Shown here in pieces: positions 10,159 through 22,505 of a stretch of 64,000 bases of DNA; position 1 is the stretch's first letter; every line of letters begins with the position of its first letter. This DNA comes from Tuctoria greenei (taxonomy: Eukaryota; Streptophyta; Magnoliopsida; Poales; Poaceae). A model generated the notes under the pieces. It saw only the letters and a program-made list of their open reading frames with translations. It ran no database searches and was not told the origin of the DNA. Made by a program: the position numbers and the translations under genes. The stretch is from contig JAYESD010000009.1 in the NCBI GenBank assembly GCA_036927565.1, positions 149,442,929-149,506,928 on the forward strand. The letters run 5' to 3'.

Positions 10159-11108
10159 GTGTCGAGGTGTCTAAACTGATACCTCCCTCGGACCTACTCG
10201 GGAGTAGTCCGCGGAGGTTCGATGTATATTCGAGGGGCTAGTCCTAACAAGATCAAGCGCGGTGGACGATGAACACTGGATTTATGTGGTTCGGGCCGTC
10301 TGAGCGTAATACCCTACTCCACGGTGGTTTGTGTGTTGTATTGCTTGAGTCTGAGAGAGCTTGTCTTAGTCGGTTGATGCCCGGTCCTTTTATAGTCCAA
10401 TGTCGAGCAGCTTACAAGTGGGACCCGGGGCCCGACATGTGGCCCTGGGTGTACCAAATCCTTCCTAAGATCTGGAAGTAAATGTTATCCTCTGACAATG
10501 GCTTCAATGTGCCGCCTGATCATGCCCTGCCGCAGGGCTACACATAGCCCCTCATCATGGCGGGCGGTGTCTAGTCCATCTTGTCGTGGCTTCCCATTCG
10601 TCCGTCGTACATAGTAGTTCGGCGCCAGACTGTTAGCGTCAGGCTGGGTACAGGACCCTTGACTTACGAGTGCGAGTTCCAGCTTACCTAGGGAACACGC
10701 GCGTCTTTTCCGTTTAGGTGCACTGGGCTCGTCCCTCTTTATTGCCGCTGTCGCAGGATGGACTAGGCCCGGTGCTGCCTGCCACGTGGCAGGCCCGATC
10801 CTTCCTTCTATTGGGAGGTCGGGCTCGGAGTTGCCGGACACGTGATTGCACTGGACCTTCTTCTCGCGGGGAGGCAGGTCCAGAGCTGTTGACCCAGCGA
10901 ACCCGCCGGACCTCCCCTCCGTGAGGGGGATACACCTGGGGCTGCAGGCCACGTGGTAGCGGCGGGCCCTCCCTCAGTGGAGGGGTGTGGCTATGTCGTA
11001 TGCCACGTGGCATCTTGGGTCCTCGTCAAGTCCTACCCCCGTGGGTGGTGGGATCCTGCGTGCCTTCTCTCCTGTATCTAGGGGTACCCGGTTCGCCAGG
11101 TACCGACA
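10159..11108 (-). repeat. 3' LTR of element B
   Basis: A 950-bp LTR matching 50949-51897, with scattered substitutions. It carries the same CTATAAAAGG TATA motif and several stretches of GGACC/GGAGC sequence. Open frames in either direction are not conserved coding. The boundary with LINE sequence is at 10158/10159. Confidence 0.88.
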
Positions 11109-11499
11109 GTGGCCCCTGGGCCCATCTCAGGGAGTAACTTCCTTGGTTAAGTAGTTATTCCTAAGGTGGGGCCATTTTGAATCCTCGTGCCACGGCTTTA
11201 AGGGCTTCCCTTCAATGCGGCGGATAAAATCTTTGTGAGCAGATATCGCGCCATCAACGGCAGTCGGTTCCCGATATGAATTTCGTTTCGGTTCCGCGCG
11301 CCTATTAAGCCGCCACCCTTTAGCTTTTAACTCCCGCCTACAAGAGCGGCCACCTCCAGGCGGCTACTCGGCATTTCCGCCGAATCTGACTCCAACCCAC
11401 CAGTCATAGTGTGAGTAGCTCCAGTATCACGGTGCCTGCAGTTTCCACCCAAATGCCGTGGATGTATAATTAAGAAGGGGGAAACGACTGCCACTCCAT
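11109..11499. other. Non-coding region between B LTR and antisense ORF
   Basis: Contains the polypurine side of the 3' LTR (minus strand, next to 11108) and, in plus orientation, the expected promoter side of the antisense ORF. I see no clear TATA box or domain. CCTATTAAGCC near 11307 is the nearest AT-rich promoter-like motif, but it is weak. Confidence 0.4.
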
Positions 11500-13254
11500 T
11501 GGCCGCATGGGAGATTGATCAGGCAGGTGCTTCAGCTCCAGCTCCTGCACCTGCCCAGATGAATGTGGAGGCTTCGGGCGACCTGAGGGCGGCTCTGACC
11601 TCATGTGCGGTTGCACCAGAGCCGAGGTCTCCGGTCGTTGACGCGGGGACGGCTGGGGCTTCGGTGTAGGAGCCAATAGCCCCTGAGATCCTGGCAAGGG
11701 TGCCGGGTGCCGGCACAGTTCTAGAGTCGGCGGAAGTTTCACCCCTAGCGCGGGGAGCCACCAAAGGACCGACCCCCGTGGTATCTTCCAAGGAGGTTCC
11801 GGTGACTCAGCCAGGTGTAGCTGAGGGGCCGGCCCCCACGCCAGATGCAGTAGAGGTCCCAGTCGGCGGGCTGGAAGTAGCGGAAGAGCTGGCCCCCACA
11901 CCAACTACTACGGGGGTTGTGGTGGCTAACTCGATGGTTCTTGAAGCATTTGTTCCTGTGCCGAGGGTAGTTGGGGCTCCGATGCCCCAATTGGCGACGT
12001 CCAGCACACCTGCATCCGGGCTACAAGCTGTGGAGGTTCCGAACGCACATCCTGTCTCTCTGGTGTCAGAGGATGAATCGGAAGTGTCCGTGGTTGCGCT
12101 GGCCAGTCCGATGGAGACCAACGCTGCTCCAGCCAACTTTCTCCTTCACGCCGCTGGCGCTACGGGGCTCCCGGAGGACACCCCAGGCGCCTCAAGCCCG
12201 CGGGTGCCGCCACCTTCAAGGGGGAGCCCCTCCCGGGTGATGGCGAACATCCTAATGGCGATGGGGGAGGCAGCGCTCCCATATGATCCGGCGCCCATTG
12301 CCCTAGAATTGGCCATCGACAATGCGCGCTCCGGCCTGCAGTAGGTTGTCGTGTCCTTCGAACACAGCTGCAAGGCCTTGGAGGAGTATCGCAATAGGCT
12401 CCGTCGGCGAGAAGAATGGGTCAAGGGCGAGGAAACCCGGTTGGTCAAGCAAGGTGAGCTTCTCAACGTGAGAGAGGCTACCCTCAAATCTCTCGATGTG
12501 GAGGCACAGAAGATATACGAAGAAGCCGTGGAGTGCCACAGATCTGCGCACCAGTGCCAAGGGGGTCTAACCGCCTGGCATGAGACCCTCCAAAAGCGCC
12601 CCTAGGAGCTGGACTTGGGCGAGGCCGGACTCACCGAGAAGCGGAAGGACCTGGGTCGGTGAGAAGAGGAGCTCTCCCGGAAGCTGTCGGTGAGAGTGCA
12701 AAGCTTGGCGGACTGCCGCGAGAGATTTGAAGCACGGTGCAAGCTCGAGGAGGACAGGCTCTTGGAACGGAGCCAAAGCCTCAACAAGCTAGAGGCCGAT
12801 GTCTCCGCCAGAGAGGATACAGTCCGGGGCCGGGAGGAAGACTTGGCGAAGCGTCAGAACCGCATCTTCCTCAAGGAGTCAGATCTTGCTGATCTCGAGC
12901 GGCAGCTAGCCAAGAGCATCCAACAGCACGGCAAGGAGGTCGAATGCCTTGCAAAGGAGGGTGCGGAACTGGTGGCCTCCAGGAGGGCTCTGGAGGAGTT
13001 GCGGAGCTCAAGGGCGGCCGAGTCCCAGCGAGTGTGGGACTTCCTGGGACGGGCCGACGGAGCACTGACACAGTTTGGCTTCAGTCCTGTATGTCTGGCC
13101 AACCTAACGCTGGATCTAAATGAAGCGTTGGCGGCTCTTAACTCTGCTGGAAGCAAGCACGACGCAGTGGTCGACATCGTTGCAGACCAGCTGGAGATGG
13201 AGGGGGGGGGTCCTTAACCAAGACCGTCGCCGAGTACGTGTTAACATGTTACTG
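11500..13254 (+). pseudogene. Antisense coiled-coil ORF of element B (nonsense-mutated)
   Basis: Runs opposite to B's gag-pol, between pol and the 3' LTR. One reading frame (codons starting at multiples of 3) stays open from about 11520 to 13217 except for four stops: TAG 11667, TAG 12342, TAG 12603 and TGA 12660. It encodes an Ala/Pro/Val-rich N-terminal half, a Glu/Arg/Leu-rich coiled coil (about 12350-13010) and a C-terminal block with GFSP and VADQLEMEG. The same features occur in the intact antisense ORF of A' (61819-63832). A run of nine G at 13202-13210 shifts the frame near the end. A single frame kept through four nonsense codons suggests a formerly coding gene. Function unknown. Confidence 0.75.
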
Positions 13255-14497
13255 AAGCCGGGACCCCCACTTCCCACTAAGTTCAGCAGTCGAAGGGTCG
13301 ATCGAGGAAGAGCTGGATGTTGCCCGGGAGAGCGTTTAGGAGGCCGCTCAAGCTGTTGCCTCAGCTATCCCTAGGACGTAGGTATTTCTTTTCTTGCTCC
13401 CGCATGTATGCTTCCGATTTATAAGATAATCTTTTAATGAATGAAGCCCTCTTGATCTTCGGCTCTGATATTTTTGTGTCTTGCCCCCTGGTAGATGTAC
13501 GTAATTTTGATTGTGTACATATACCAAAAGGAACTAACACTCGCTTCAGGAACATCGGCCCCCTGGGGTTGTCGGGGCTTAGGAGCTCCAACGACACCCA
13601 CTGTCTATGTGGGAGGCGCCACCATCGGCCCCCTGGGGTTGTCAGAGCTTAGGAGCTCCGACAACACCCATGATCTACATAGGAGATGCCACCGCCTAGC
13701 CCCCTAGGGTTGTCGGAGCTTAGGAGCTACGGCAACACCCATGATCGTGGTAGGATGTCGACGTCGTGCCCCTTGTAATTGCCAGAGCTTTGGAGATCCG
13801 ACATCTCCCATTGTTGATGTAGAGGATGCTCGCGGCGGGCCCCTGAGCCTACTCTCGGTGGGGTGGCCATTCGCCATCAGAGGTACGGGAGTGGTTTTAT
13901 TCAGCGTTGTACCTTGGGAACCTGCACACATGACAGATAAAAGGTAATTCTGCTCTCCAGTCAATCTTTTACCCACGCTCTATTAGTGTCGCTTGTCTTA
14001 CGTTCCGTTGCCGTTGCGGGGAGATTGACTAACTCAGGGCCCCCGTACCCGGAACCTGTTTCCCACCACACGTGAGGGGTGGGTTCGGAGGTTTCGGACA
14101 CTTAGCAGGCACCCAAAGTGACCTGGCAGCAAATAGACAGCAACACTCCCACTATTGCAGAGACGAAGGAAAAATTGACCGCACCCATGCTAGGTGATGA
14201 GCTAATGGCAAATGTGTGACATCATTCATAAGAACTAAAGATAATTTCAAATGAACAAGGCATTTCAAGGTAGGGCAAACATATTTTCATTATAACGCTC
14301 ATAGGAGAGAACAGACTTTACAGGAGGAACGACCCAACCTGGGTGGCAGGAACTGAGTGTACCTTCTCAGGGTACCGGACCATGCCGAGCAAGGCCGATA
14401 CTCGGAGCTCATCCTCCCGGCCTTAGTTAACCCACGTGCTATCTCTATACACTATGCTAACTTTATAATAAAAGAAAATAAAATGCCCTTCCACTGG
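13255..14497. other. Non-coding spacer of element B between antisense ORF and pol
   Basis: Corresponds to 60629-61818 in A'. It includes the tandem repeat at 13545-13850 and otherwise low-complexity or unrecognised DNA. The segment after 14280 resembles the sequence just downstream of pol in element A. No gene is supported. Confidence 0.6.
13545..13850. repeat. Degenerate tandem repeat of about 70 bp with palindromic core
   Basis: Four diverged units each hold a GGGGTTGTCGGAGCTTAGGA-type core followed by GCTCCGACAACACCCA, near 13560, 13630, 13705 and 13775. The core is the same inverted repeat seen three times in A and A' at the equivalent place, so the motif has outlasted the sequence around it. 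Confidence 0.7.
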
Positions 14498-16053
14498 CTA
14501 TGGATAAAACTTACGGAGGTGTTCGATATTCCATGGGTTGGGCACTGGTTGCCCATCATCCGTAGATAGGCGAACACACCCTGGGCGACAAACTTTTGTA
14601 ACCCGGAAGGGACCCTCCCACTTGGGGGAGAGTTTGTTTGTCCCTTCACGGGAAAGCAGACATCGCAGGACGAGGTCATTCACCTTGAGCTCCCTACTTC
14701 GCACGATCCACGGATGGTAGCGTCGGAGTGCTTACCTGTACCATGCATTTTGGAGGGCTGCTCGTATGCGTCCCTCATCGACGAGGTCCATATCTTCATG
14801 CCAGAACTGGTCCTGCGCGACTTAGTCGTACATCCGGACACGCGTGGAGCCCATGGTGATCTCTGAGGAAGGACGACCTCCGCCCCGTGCACCAGGAAGT
14901 AGGGTGTTTCTCCCGTAGCCCGACTTGTTGATGTCCGGCTAGCCCACAGCGCGTATGGCAGCTCATCCACCCAATTTGAACTGTGCCTCTCGAGTCTTGA
15001 GTATGTACGAGTCCGGAGGCCCTTGAGAATCTCAACGTTTGCCCTCTCTACCTGCCCATTGCTCTCGGGATGGGCGACAGAGGCGTAGCAAACATGGATT
15101 CTAAGGTGCTCACAGTATTCTTGGAATGCCGCACTCGTGAATTGATTCCTGTTATCACTGATGATTCTATTCGGTACCCCGAACCTGCAGACGATCGACT
15201 TGATGAACTTTACCGCTGACTGCCTGTTAATGGTGACAACTGGGGTGGCTTCTAGCCATTTGGTGAACTTATCTACAGCGACGTAGAGGTGTTGGAATCC
15301 TTCGACGGCTCTTGGGAAAGGTCCCAGGATGTCCAATCCCCACACGGCGAATGGCCACGAAGGGGGGATCATCTGTAGCGCTTGAGCTGTTGTGTGGATC
15401 TGCTTGGCATGGAAATGGCACACCTTGCATCTCTTGAACATGTCAGCGGCATCCTGGAGTGTTTTGGGCCAGTAGAAGCCGTGCCGAAAGGCTTTGCCGA
15501 CCAGCGTGCGGGCCATTGCGTGGTTCCCGCACTCACCTCCATGGATTTCTGCGAGCAAGTCGCAGCCCTCCTCCCGGGTAATGCATCGCAGTAGGATGCC
15601 GTTGGCGCCATGCCGGTAGAGATCCCTTTCTACTAGCGTGTATCTTTTAGCCATCCGCACAATCCATTCTGTCAGGGCATGTTCTTCGGGAAGATAGTTG
15701 TCTTTCAAGTAGTCCCGGACCTCCGAGATCCATGCATCGGGACCTCCTTGAGCTTCTGGTTCTTGGGCGCTCAGCTGCTCAGAGCTGCTGGAGGCGCATA
15801 GGAACCTTGGCGGGCACCATGTCTGCAGGGCTGCCGGGGTTGCTAGCTTCGAGGTGCTAGCTTCACCCCCTTCACCCGGCTCGGTAGCTCGGGCGGTTGG
15901 TCGCGATAACGTCCTTACAAAGACTCCTTCGGGCACTGGTGCCTCTGTGGAGGCCTTTGTTGACAGGTCGTCTGCGAATGAATTGTTAGCTCGGGGCACA
16001 TGGCACAGGTCCAGGACTTCAAAATCTTTCTCTAGCTTCCTGACGTGCAGCAA
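14498..16053 (-). pseudogene. pol: Integrase and end of second RNase H of element B
   Basis: Starts in the last part of the second RNase H (ADDLSTKAS) and continues through an HHCC zinc site and the integrase core (WGLDILGPFPRAV, then SDN, then SNGQVERAN, so D, D and E are present). The Gly normally after SDN is Arg. A frameshift near 14690-14760 moves the GPF-type tail (KWEGPFRVTKV, 14498-14704) into another frame. Not functional as it stands. Confidence 0.85.
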
Positions 16054-16137
16054 GTACGCTTCCAGCTGGGGGTCGTTGCAACTGCACTTTCCTTTGACCT
16101 GCTTGACAATTAGCTGGGAATCACCTTTGGCAAGGAA

Positions 16138-16839
16138 CTAGTGGACATTGAGGGTCAACGTTGTCTTCAACGCGTAGATGAGGGCCTCGTACTCTGCCAT
16201 GTTGTTGGTGGATTTGAAGCCAAGGTGCACCATATACTTGAACTGCTCTCCCATCGGAGCTATGAGCACCACTCCGGCCCCGACCCCCTGTTTCTGGGCG
16301 GAACCATCGAAGTAAAGCGTCCACGGGGTTTCAATGAAAACTGGTGCTCCGGACATTGTGTCCCTGCTGCCTGGGCTTTCGGGGTTGCTAGGCGATGGAG
16401 TCCACTCGGCCAGGAAATCCGCCAGGGCTTGACTTTTGACCGCATGTCGAGGAAGGAACTTGATCTCAAACTCCGCTAGCTCGGTTGCCCACTTGGCGAT
16501 GTTGCCGGTAGCATTAGGGTTGTGGAGCACCATTCTCAGCGAAAAGGAGGTGACCATTGAGATCTTATGGCCCTGAAAATAGTGTCGGAGCTTCCTCGAT
16601 GCTATCAACACGGCGTACAACAGCTTATGTATCTCCTGATACCTTGTTTTTGCCTCATGGAGGACTTCGCTGATGTAGTAGACTGGCCTCTGAGTGGTCC
16701 AAACTCCGTTCTGGGGGTCCAGAGCTCCTTGCAGCGGATCCAGGTCCTGGGGTTCCTGGCTCCCAGGACCCGCACCATCCTCCGGGGGCTGAGACTCAGC
16801 GATTCCTGGGTTTCTGAAGTCCCCCTTGAGGGGGTCCAT
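16138..16839 (-). pseudogene. pol: Dead RNase H and start of second RNase H of element B
   Basis: Contains a Pro/Gln-rich insert with DPLKG/DPLQG motifs, then the Ty3-type RNase H C-half (RPVYYISEVLHEAKTRY and the VVTSF-like segment lacking the usual catalytic Asp), then the second RNase H opening with LYFDGSAQKQG and NNMAEYEAL. The layout equals that of A, including the Pro-rich insert and lost acids. A stop near 16137 separates it from the downstream integrase part. Confidence 0.8.
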
Positions 16840-16848
16840 GGCCTGGTC

Positions 16849-17982
16849 CTAGGCCTGAGGCTCAGTGCTTGCACCGTGAGCTCCTTGCAATGTATGTTGC
16901 TGGCATGGCTCCGATCGCTCTGTGACTAAGACCATACTAACCACTTCGGTTGTTGCAGTAATATACAGCAGCAAGGGCTGACCGGGCTCCGGTGCCACCA
17001 TAACGGGGAGGGACGTCAAATGCCTCTTGAGCTCCTGGAACGCTGTCTCCGCCTCTTCGGTCCATGCAAAGGGACCTGCCTTCCGTAGGATCTTGAAGAA
17101 GGGAAGCGCTCGCTCCGCCAACCTGGAAATGAACCGGCTGAGGGCTGCTAAGCACCCTGCGAGCTTCTGTATGTCTTTGATACGTGCCGGCGGCCGCATC
17201 AGCTCTATTGCCTTGATCTTCTCCAGATTTGCTTCGATCCCACGGTGACAAACTAGGAATCCAAGCAGCTTCCCAGAAGAGACTCCGAAGACACACTTTT
17301 CGGGGTTCAGCATCTTGCGCGTAAGGCGTAGTCTGCTGAAGACTTGCGCTAAGCTATCCAGGAAGGAGGCTTGGTATTTGATTTTGACCACGATGTCATC
17401 GACATACACCTCTACCAGGTCTCTGATGAGGTCCCCAAATGTTTTATGCATTGCACGTACAAAAGTAGGGAGAGCATTCTTAAGATCATAAGGCATGGAG
17501 ACATAACAATACATGCCATCTACTGTTACAAAAGCAGTGTGTTCTTCATCATCTCTAGACATAGGTATTTGATGGAAACCAGAATACGCGTCTAGGAAAC
17601 ACAACATATCACAGCCTGATGTGGAGTCTACAATTTGATCTATCCTGGGAGTGGGAATGGATCCTTTGGACATGCCTTATTTAGGTTGGTGTAGTCGATG
17701 CACATCCAAAGCTTCCCACCAGCCTTCGGGACAACAATAGGTTTAGCCAACCACCAAGGGTGGTGGACCTCCCAGATAAAGCCAGCATCAAGCAACTTCT
17801 TAATCTCCTCTCGGATGAAGTTTTGACACTTGACGGAGTGCTTTCGGGGCTTCTATTGTACCGACCGGGCGTCGGGGTAAATCTTGGTGCTCAATCACCT
17901 CCCTGGGGATCCCGGGCATCTGTGATGGTTGCCAGGAAAACACATCGACATTGTCCCGGAGGAAGGTGACAAGCGCGAGTTC
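16849..17982 (-). pseudogene. pol: Reverse transcriptase of element B
   Basis: RT palm with LDAYSGFHQI and the catalytic YVDD, open from 17673 to 16849. The part between 17674 and 17982 carries the RT N-terminus (VPKAGGKL- and CIDYT-like peptides), but a short deletion after the EHN-equivalent and further indels shift the frame. It follows the conserved UAG at 17983-17985. RT residues match A closely, confirming the shared lineage. Confidence 0.85.
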
Positions 17983-17995
17983 CTATTTGTTATCT
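17975..17995 (-). promoter_or_regulatory. Conserved UAG between gag-pro and pol in element B
   Basis: The TAG at 17983-17985 lies in the same 19-base context as in A and A'. The frame continues after the stop with the same ELAL peptide before later indels break it. Confidence 0.65.
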
Positions 17996-18936
17996 AGGCT
18001 ACCCGCTATGCGGGTCATCTGGGAAGCCTCGGAGCCGATCCTGACGACCTTTACTAGGACGTCGTCTTCGGCGGGCAGCACACGCAGAGCTGTGGTGGAG
18101 GTCCACTGGGATGGGCCTTGACTTGATCGATCTTCCCTTGCGCCATCAAGGCTTGGAGCCCGCCCCGCGGCGAGTGCTTGGAGCAGCTCCAAGGCTGACA
18201 CTACCACGGTGCGATCTCCCAAGACCCTGAGAACACCAGATGGCATTGGCATCTTCAGGACCAGATAGCCGTAATGAGCTACGGTCATGAACTGGTATAG
18301 CGCTGACCTTCCGATGATGGCATTGAAGAGAAGCTTGACATCCGCCACGTCGAATAGAATATTCTTCGTGCGGTAGTTCTCCGGGGTACCAAAGGTTACC
18401 GGGAGGTGGATGCTACCATTGGGCACAATTCGCCCTGGGCCTACGCCCAAGAACAGGATCGAAGGCGTGAGCCAAGACATAGGTATCTGCAGCTTCCGGA
18501 AGGCTACAGTGGAGATGAGGTTGAGGCCTGCACTGCTGTCGATCAGCACATAATGAAGCCTCATGTTGGCGATGGTTGGGGCCACGAGCAGCGGAAGCAC
18601 ATCCACTTGCTTCGGGCAGTCCAAGGCGTCGAAGCCGATCGTGGTGCTCATCCACTTGCTGTGGGGAGCCGGACTTGGCGCCGGAGCCACCGCTGCCACG
18701 GCCCCTCGCAAGACCTTCAACGCGTTCTAGGACACAGGGTCGGAGGCTCCCCTGTAGGTGACATAGAGGAGCTTCCGACACTCCTGGTCACTACTAGTGT
18801 CCGAGTCAGCACTCGTGAACACTGCTTTCACTACCCTGTGGGGCTCCTGATACCCCATGTCTTCATCTTTGTCCTCCACAGGGTCGAGTTTCTGCTACAT
18901 TCTGCGAGCTTCTTGACTTATCGGCACTCGCTTGCA
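17983..18936 (-). pseudogene. gag-pro: Gag C-terminus and protease of element B
   Basis: Minus-strand frame 18720-17983 holds the protease-like region with DSSAG where A has DGGSG, and ends in the same UAG context as A. Further right (18721-18936) the gag sequence continues in shifted frames up to the half of the Cys/His knuckle cut by element D at 18937-18941. The other half of the knuckle lies at 46641-46700. Thus D interrupted gag within its knuckle. Confidence 0.8.
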
Positions 18937-18941
18937 CTATG

Positions 18942-19448
18942 TATTGGGAAATCGGCGGTACGCTACTCTAGCAACTCTACCGCATCACCTAGGAAACATA
19001 CAAGTGCAGAGGTAATGGATTGTTACCACTAGACGCGCAGCGCAGCGGAACGTAGATGTGCGTCGGTGTAGGGGAAGTAGACGATCTTGTTCGTCTCCTC
19101 CTCGTCCTTGTCACGGCAGCAGGTAGACGATCATGATCGTCGTATACGATCAGCATAGCAGTAGCAGCAGCGCCTCCACAGAGTCCACACGTACGGAGAG
19201 AAATTCTGTGCGCTGGTGTGCTAGCACCGCGCGCGCGGCAAGGGTCTCGGCGTGAGGCCTTCGAGGGGTGGCAGCTAGGGCTGTCACGTGGTGGGATAAT
19301 TAGCCCCTAACCCTACCCCTCATATTTATAGGCGTACTAATGGGCTTTTAGGTCGCAGGCCCATTAGTACCCTAATTGCTTATGGATAAAATATCCAATA
19401 GGCCTTAACCCGAATTGTTATGATTGCCTCTTGGGCACATCATCAACA
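18942..19448 (-). repeat. 3' LTR of copia element D
   Basis: 507 bp, same length as the right copy, starting TATTGGGAAATCGG (the right copy begins TGTTGGG) and ending CATCAACA. It contains a TATA-like CCTATAAATATG on the minus strand. Confidence 0.92.
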
Positions 19449-20392
19449 ATCTCCCACTTGCACTAAAGACAATCATCTAGCCAAGATTTTCGATATTCCA
19501 ACTCCTTAAGTGTGTGACCCGTAAGGTTCATGTGCAGTTGGTTGTGAATGGAAACCGTTTCCAACCACAAGTCACTAGAGGTACCTAGCAGGACATACTG
19601 ACTCCCGAATGTACATAAAGATCATATCGGCCGAACCTAGATACATTCAACATGCTAATCCCTTTGCCTCACGATACCAGTCAAGCTCAAGGCGAGATGC
19701 ATGTCATCCTTGTGATAGCTCGACTATTCACTCGATCAAATAGTGGATTCATTTCGTGACTAACTTTTAGTCACAGTGATTAACCGTTAATCACCTTGGC
19801 ATGGCCATGCACTTTCAAATCCAACTATCTCGAGGGGCCCAGAGATATCTCTCCTGTTATTAAGAAGGTGCAAACCCCATCTTGATCCGCGCACATCCCA
19901 TTCTATGTTTCATTATATACCCGAAGACTACTTTTATGACTACCCAGTTACGGGGTAGCGTTTGGTAGTCTCAAAGTACACAACTACGCATAGTGAGAAA
20001 CAATAGTGATCTCAGGTCTAAGGATCTAGCAGGTGTATCACTCAAGACCAACAGATGGCACATATGAAAATAACAATCCCAGCAGTGTCTCGGAGTGGGT
20101 CAATCCAACACCATGTTCACTAACATGTGTTCACATTATTAATTCGATATATCCATATCTATGATCTGTGAAACATGATCATGAATTAATACATGTGCTA
20201 GTCTGTATGCAATCATTATCTCATATAATGATATAGACTAGGGATCATCTAGAGTAACATTACTTTTAACAAAGAGTTTCATGAACAAGTCACATACTTG
20301 ATGATCAATGTAAATAATGATTACTCATATAACAATTTATTTAATAGTACATAAACATAGCCGTGACACAAGTCTCCCACTACACGCTATGA
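19449..20392 (-). other. 3' untranslated region of copia element D
   Basis: About 940 bases between the RNase H stop and the 3' LTR. The polypurine tract (AAGTGGGAGAT on the minus strand) sits directly at the LTR edge, 19450-19460. No ORF or envelope-like gene is seen. Confidence 0.6.
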
Positions 20393-22505
20393 TCACTGAT
20401 GTAAGTATCTAATACCCGTAGATCTCATGTGTGCCTCATGCTTTGATTGTGGAAGAGGCTTTGTCAATCGATCAGCAACATTCGAATCCGTGTGCACCTT
20501 GCATATCTTCACATCACCCCGGTCGATGATCTCTCGAATGAGGTAATAGCATCGTAATATGTGTTTGGATCGTTTGTGTGATCTAGGCTCCTTTGCCTGT
20601 GCGATGGCTCCACTATTGTCACAGTAGAGATCCACAGGACTGGACGTGCTAGGAACAACACCCAACTCAGAAACAAATTTTTTGATCCAAACGGCTTCCT
20701 TTGCAGCTTCAGAAGCTGCAATGTACTCCACCTCTGTGGTTGAATCTGCTACTGTATCTTGCTGGGAACTTTTCCAGCTCACTGCCCCTCCATTGAGGCA
20801 GAACACAAATCCGGATTGTGATCTAGAATCATTCTTATCAGTTTGGAAGCTGGCATCAGTGTAATCTTTTACAACGAGCTCTTCTTCACCTCCAAACACT
20901 AAGAACGCATCCTTAGTTCTTCTCAAGTACTTAAGGATGTTGTTGACAACGACCCAATGAGCCTCACCATAATCTGATTGATATTTGCTCGTGATGCTTA
21001 GAGCATAAGATACATCTGGGCGTGTACATAGCATGACATACATGATGGATCCAATAGCAGAAGTATAAGGATTCGCTCTCATCCTCATTTGCTCATCAGG
21101 TGTTGAAGGACACTGACTCTTGCTTAGAGTAATGCCATGTGACATTGGCAAGAAACCTTTCTTGGAATCTTGCATATTGAAACGATTCAATATCTTGTCA
21201 ATATATGCATCTTGGATTAATCCAATTAGCCTTTTAGATCTATCTCTATAGATCTTTATGCCCAAAATATACGCTGTCTCTCCTAAATCCTTCATTGAGA
21301 AACTTTTTCTTAATGAGGATTTAACATCATCAAGCATTAGAATGTCATTTCCGATCAATAATATGTCATCTACATATAGGACCAGAAATATATGTGCGCT
21401 CTCACTAAACTTCTTGTAAATACAAGGTTCTTCTACGTTTTTTATTAATCCAAACCCTTTGATTACTTCATCAAAACACTGATTCCAACTCTGAGATGCT
21501 TGCTTCAGTCCATAGATGGACTTCTGAAGCTTGCATATTTTACTAGCATTTTTAGGATCGACAAAACCCTCAGGTTGTGTCATGTACACATCTTCAGTCA
21601 GACTTCCATTAAGAAAGGCTGTTTTGACATCCATCTGCCATATTTCATAACCAAAATATGCAGCAATTGCTAGAATAATCCGAACAGACTTAAGCATTGC
21701 AACGGGTGAGAAAGTTTCATCATAATCAACACCTTGAATTTGTTTGAGACCTTTTGCCACCAATCGCGCTTTATAGATGTGAACATTTCCATCCATATTG
21801 GTCTTTTTCTTGAAAATCCATTTACAATCAATAAGTCTCACACCTTCGATTGGATCAACCAAGTTCCAAACTTGATTTTCATGCATGGATTCAATTTCGG
21901 ATTCCATGGCTCCAAGCCACTTCTCAGAGTCGGGTCCCATCATTGCTTCGGTATAGGTTGTGGGCTCATTATTGTCCAACAATACCATGTCATGCTGCTC
22001 CATGGTTAGAAGAGTTAACTTTTCAGTCGCACGACGTACCCTCGTAGACCTTTGTGGGGCTGGTGTTTCATCAACTGGTTGTACACCATCTTGTACATCC
22101 TGTATAGGATCAGTGGATGCCGAAACAATTTCAGGTGTTTCTTGAATTTCTTCAAGATGCACCTTGCTCCCACTAACTCCTTTTAAGAGAAACTCTTTCA
22201 CCAAGAAGACACCATTGTGAGCGGTAAATACTTTACCCTCTGTTTTATTATAAAAATAATATCCTTTGGTTTCCCTAGGATATCTCACAAAGAAACATTT
22301 GTCTGATTTGGAAGTGAGTTTGTCTGATGTCAAACGTTTTACATAAGCATCACACCCCCAAACTTTGAGGAAAATAATCCGGGACGTTTCCCGGTCCATA
22401 TCTCATATGGTGTCTTCTCAACAGACTTACTTGGGATCCTGTTTAGTGTAAACGCAGCAGTTTCAAGAGCATAACCCCAAAAGGATAGTGGAAGATCTGC
22501 TTGGC
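20393..22505 (-). pseudogene. pol: Copia D integrase end, reverse transcriptase and RNase H
   Basis: From 22505 down: integrase C-terminal part (ADLPLSFWGYALETAA, KTPYEIWTGKRP), then a frameshift near 22390, then one open frame of 668 residues (22399-20393). That frame has the copia RT (WKWIFKKK-like start, AFLNG, YVDDILLIGND) and RNase H (YTDASFQTD, the SSQQDTVADSTTEVEY block, LYCDNSGAI). RT and RNase H catalytic motifs look intact. The missing integrase core and the broken N-terminal region make the whole element defective. Confidence 0.88.

Noticed and set aside
10485..11013. Frames of 99-155 codons in both B LTRs
   Set aside because: Not conserved in frame between the two LTRs and without domain; treated as LTR sequence.
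13545..13850. CRISPR-like array
   Set aside because: Units are diverged, contain internal palindromes, lie in a plant retrotransposon and have no cas genes; ordinary tandem repeat.
19449..20392. Possible envelope-like gene downstream of copia D RNase H
   Set aside because: No open frame of useful length on the element strand.
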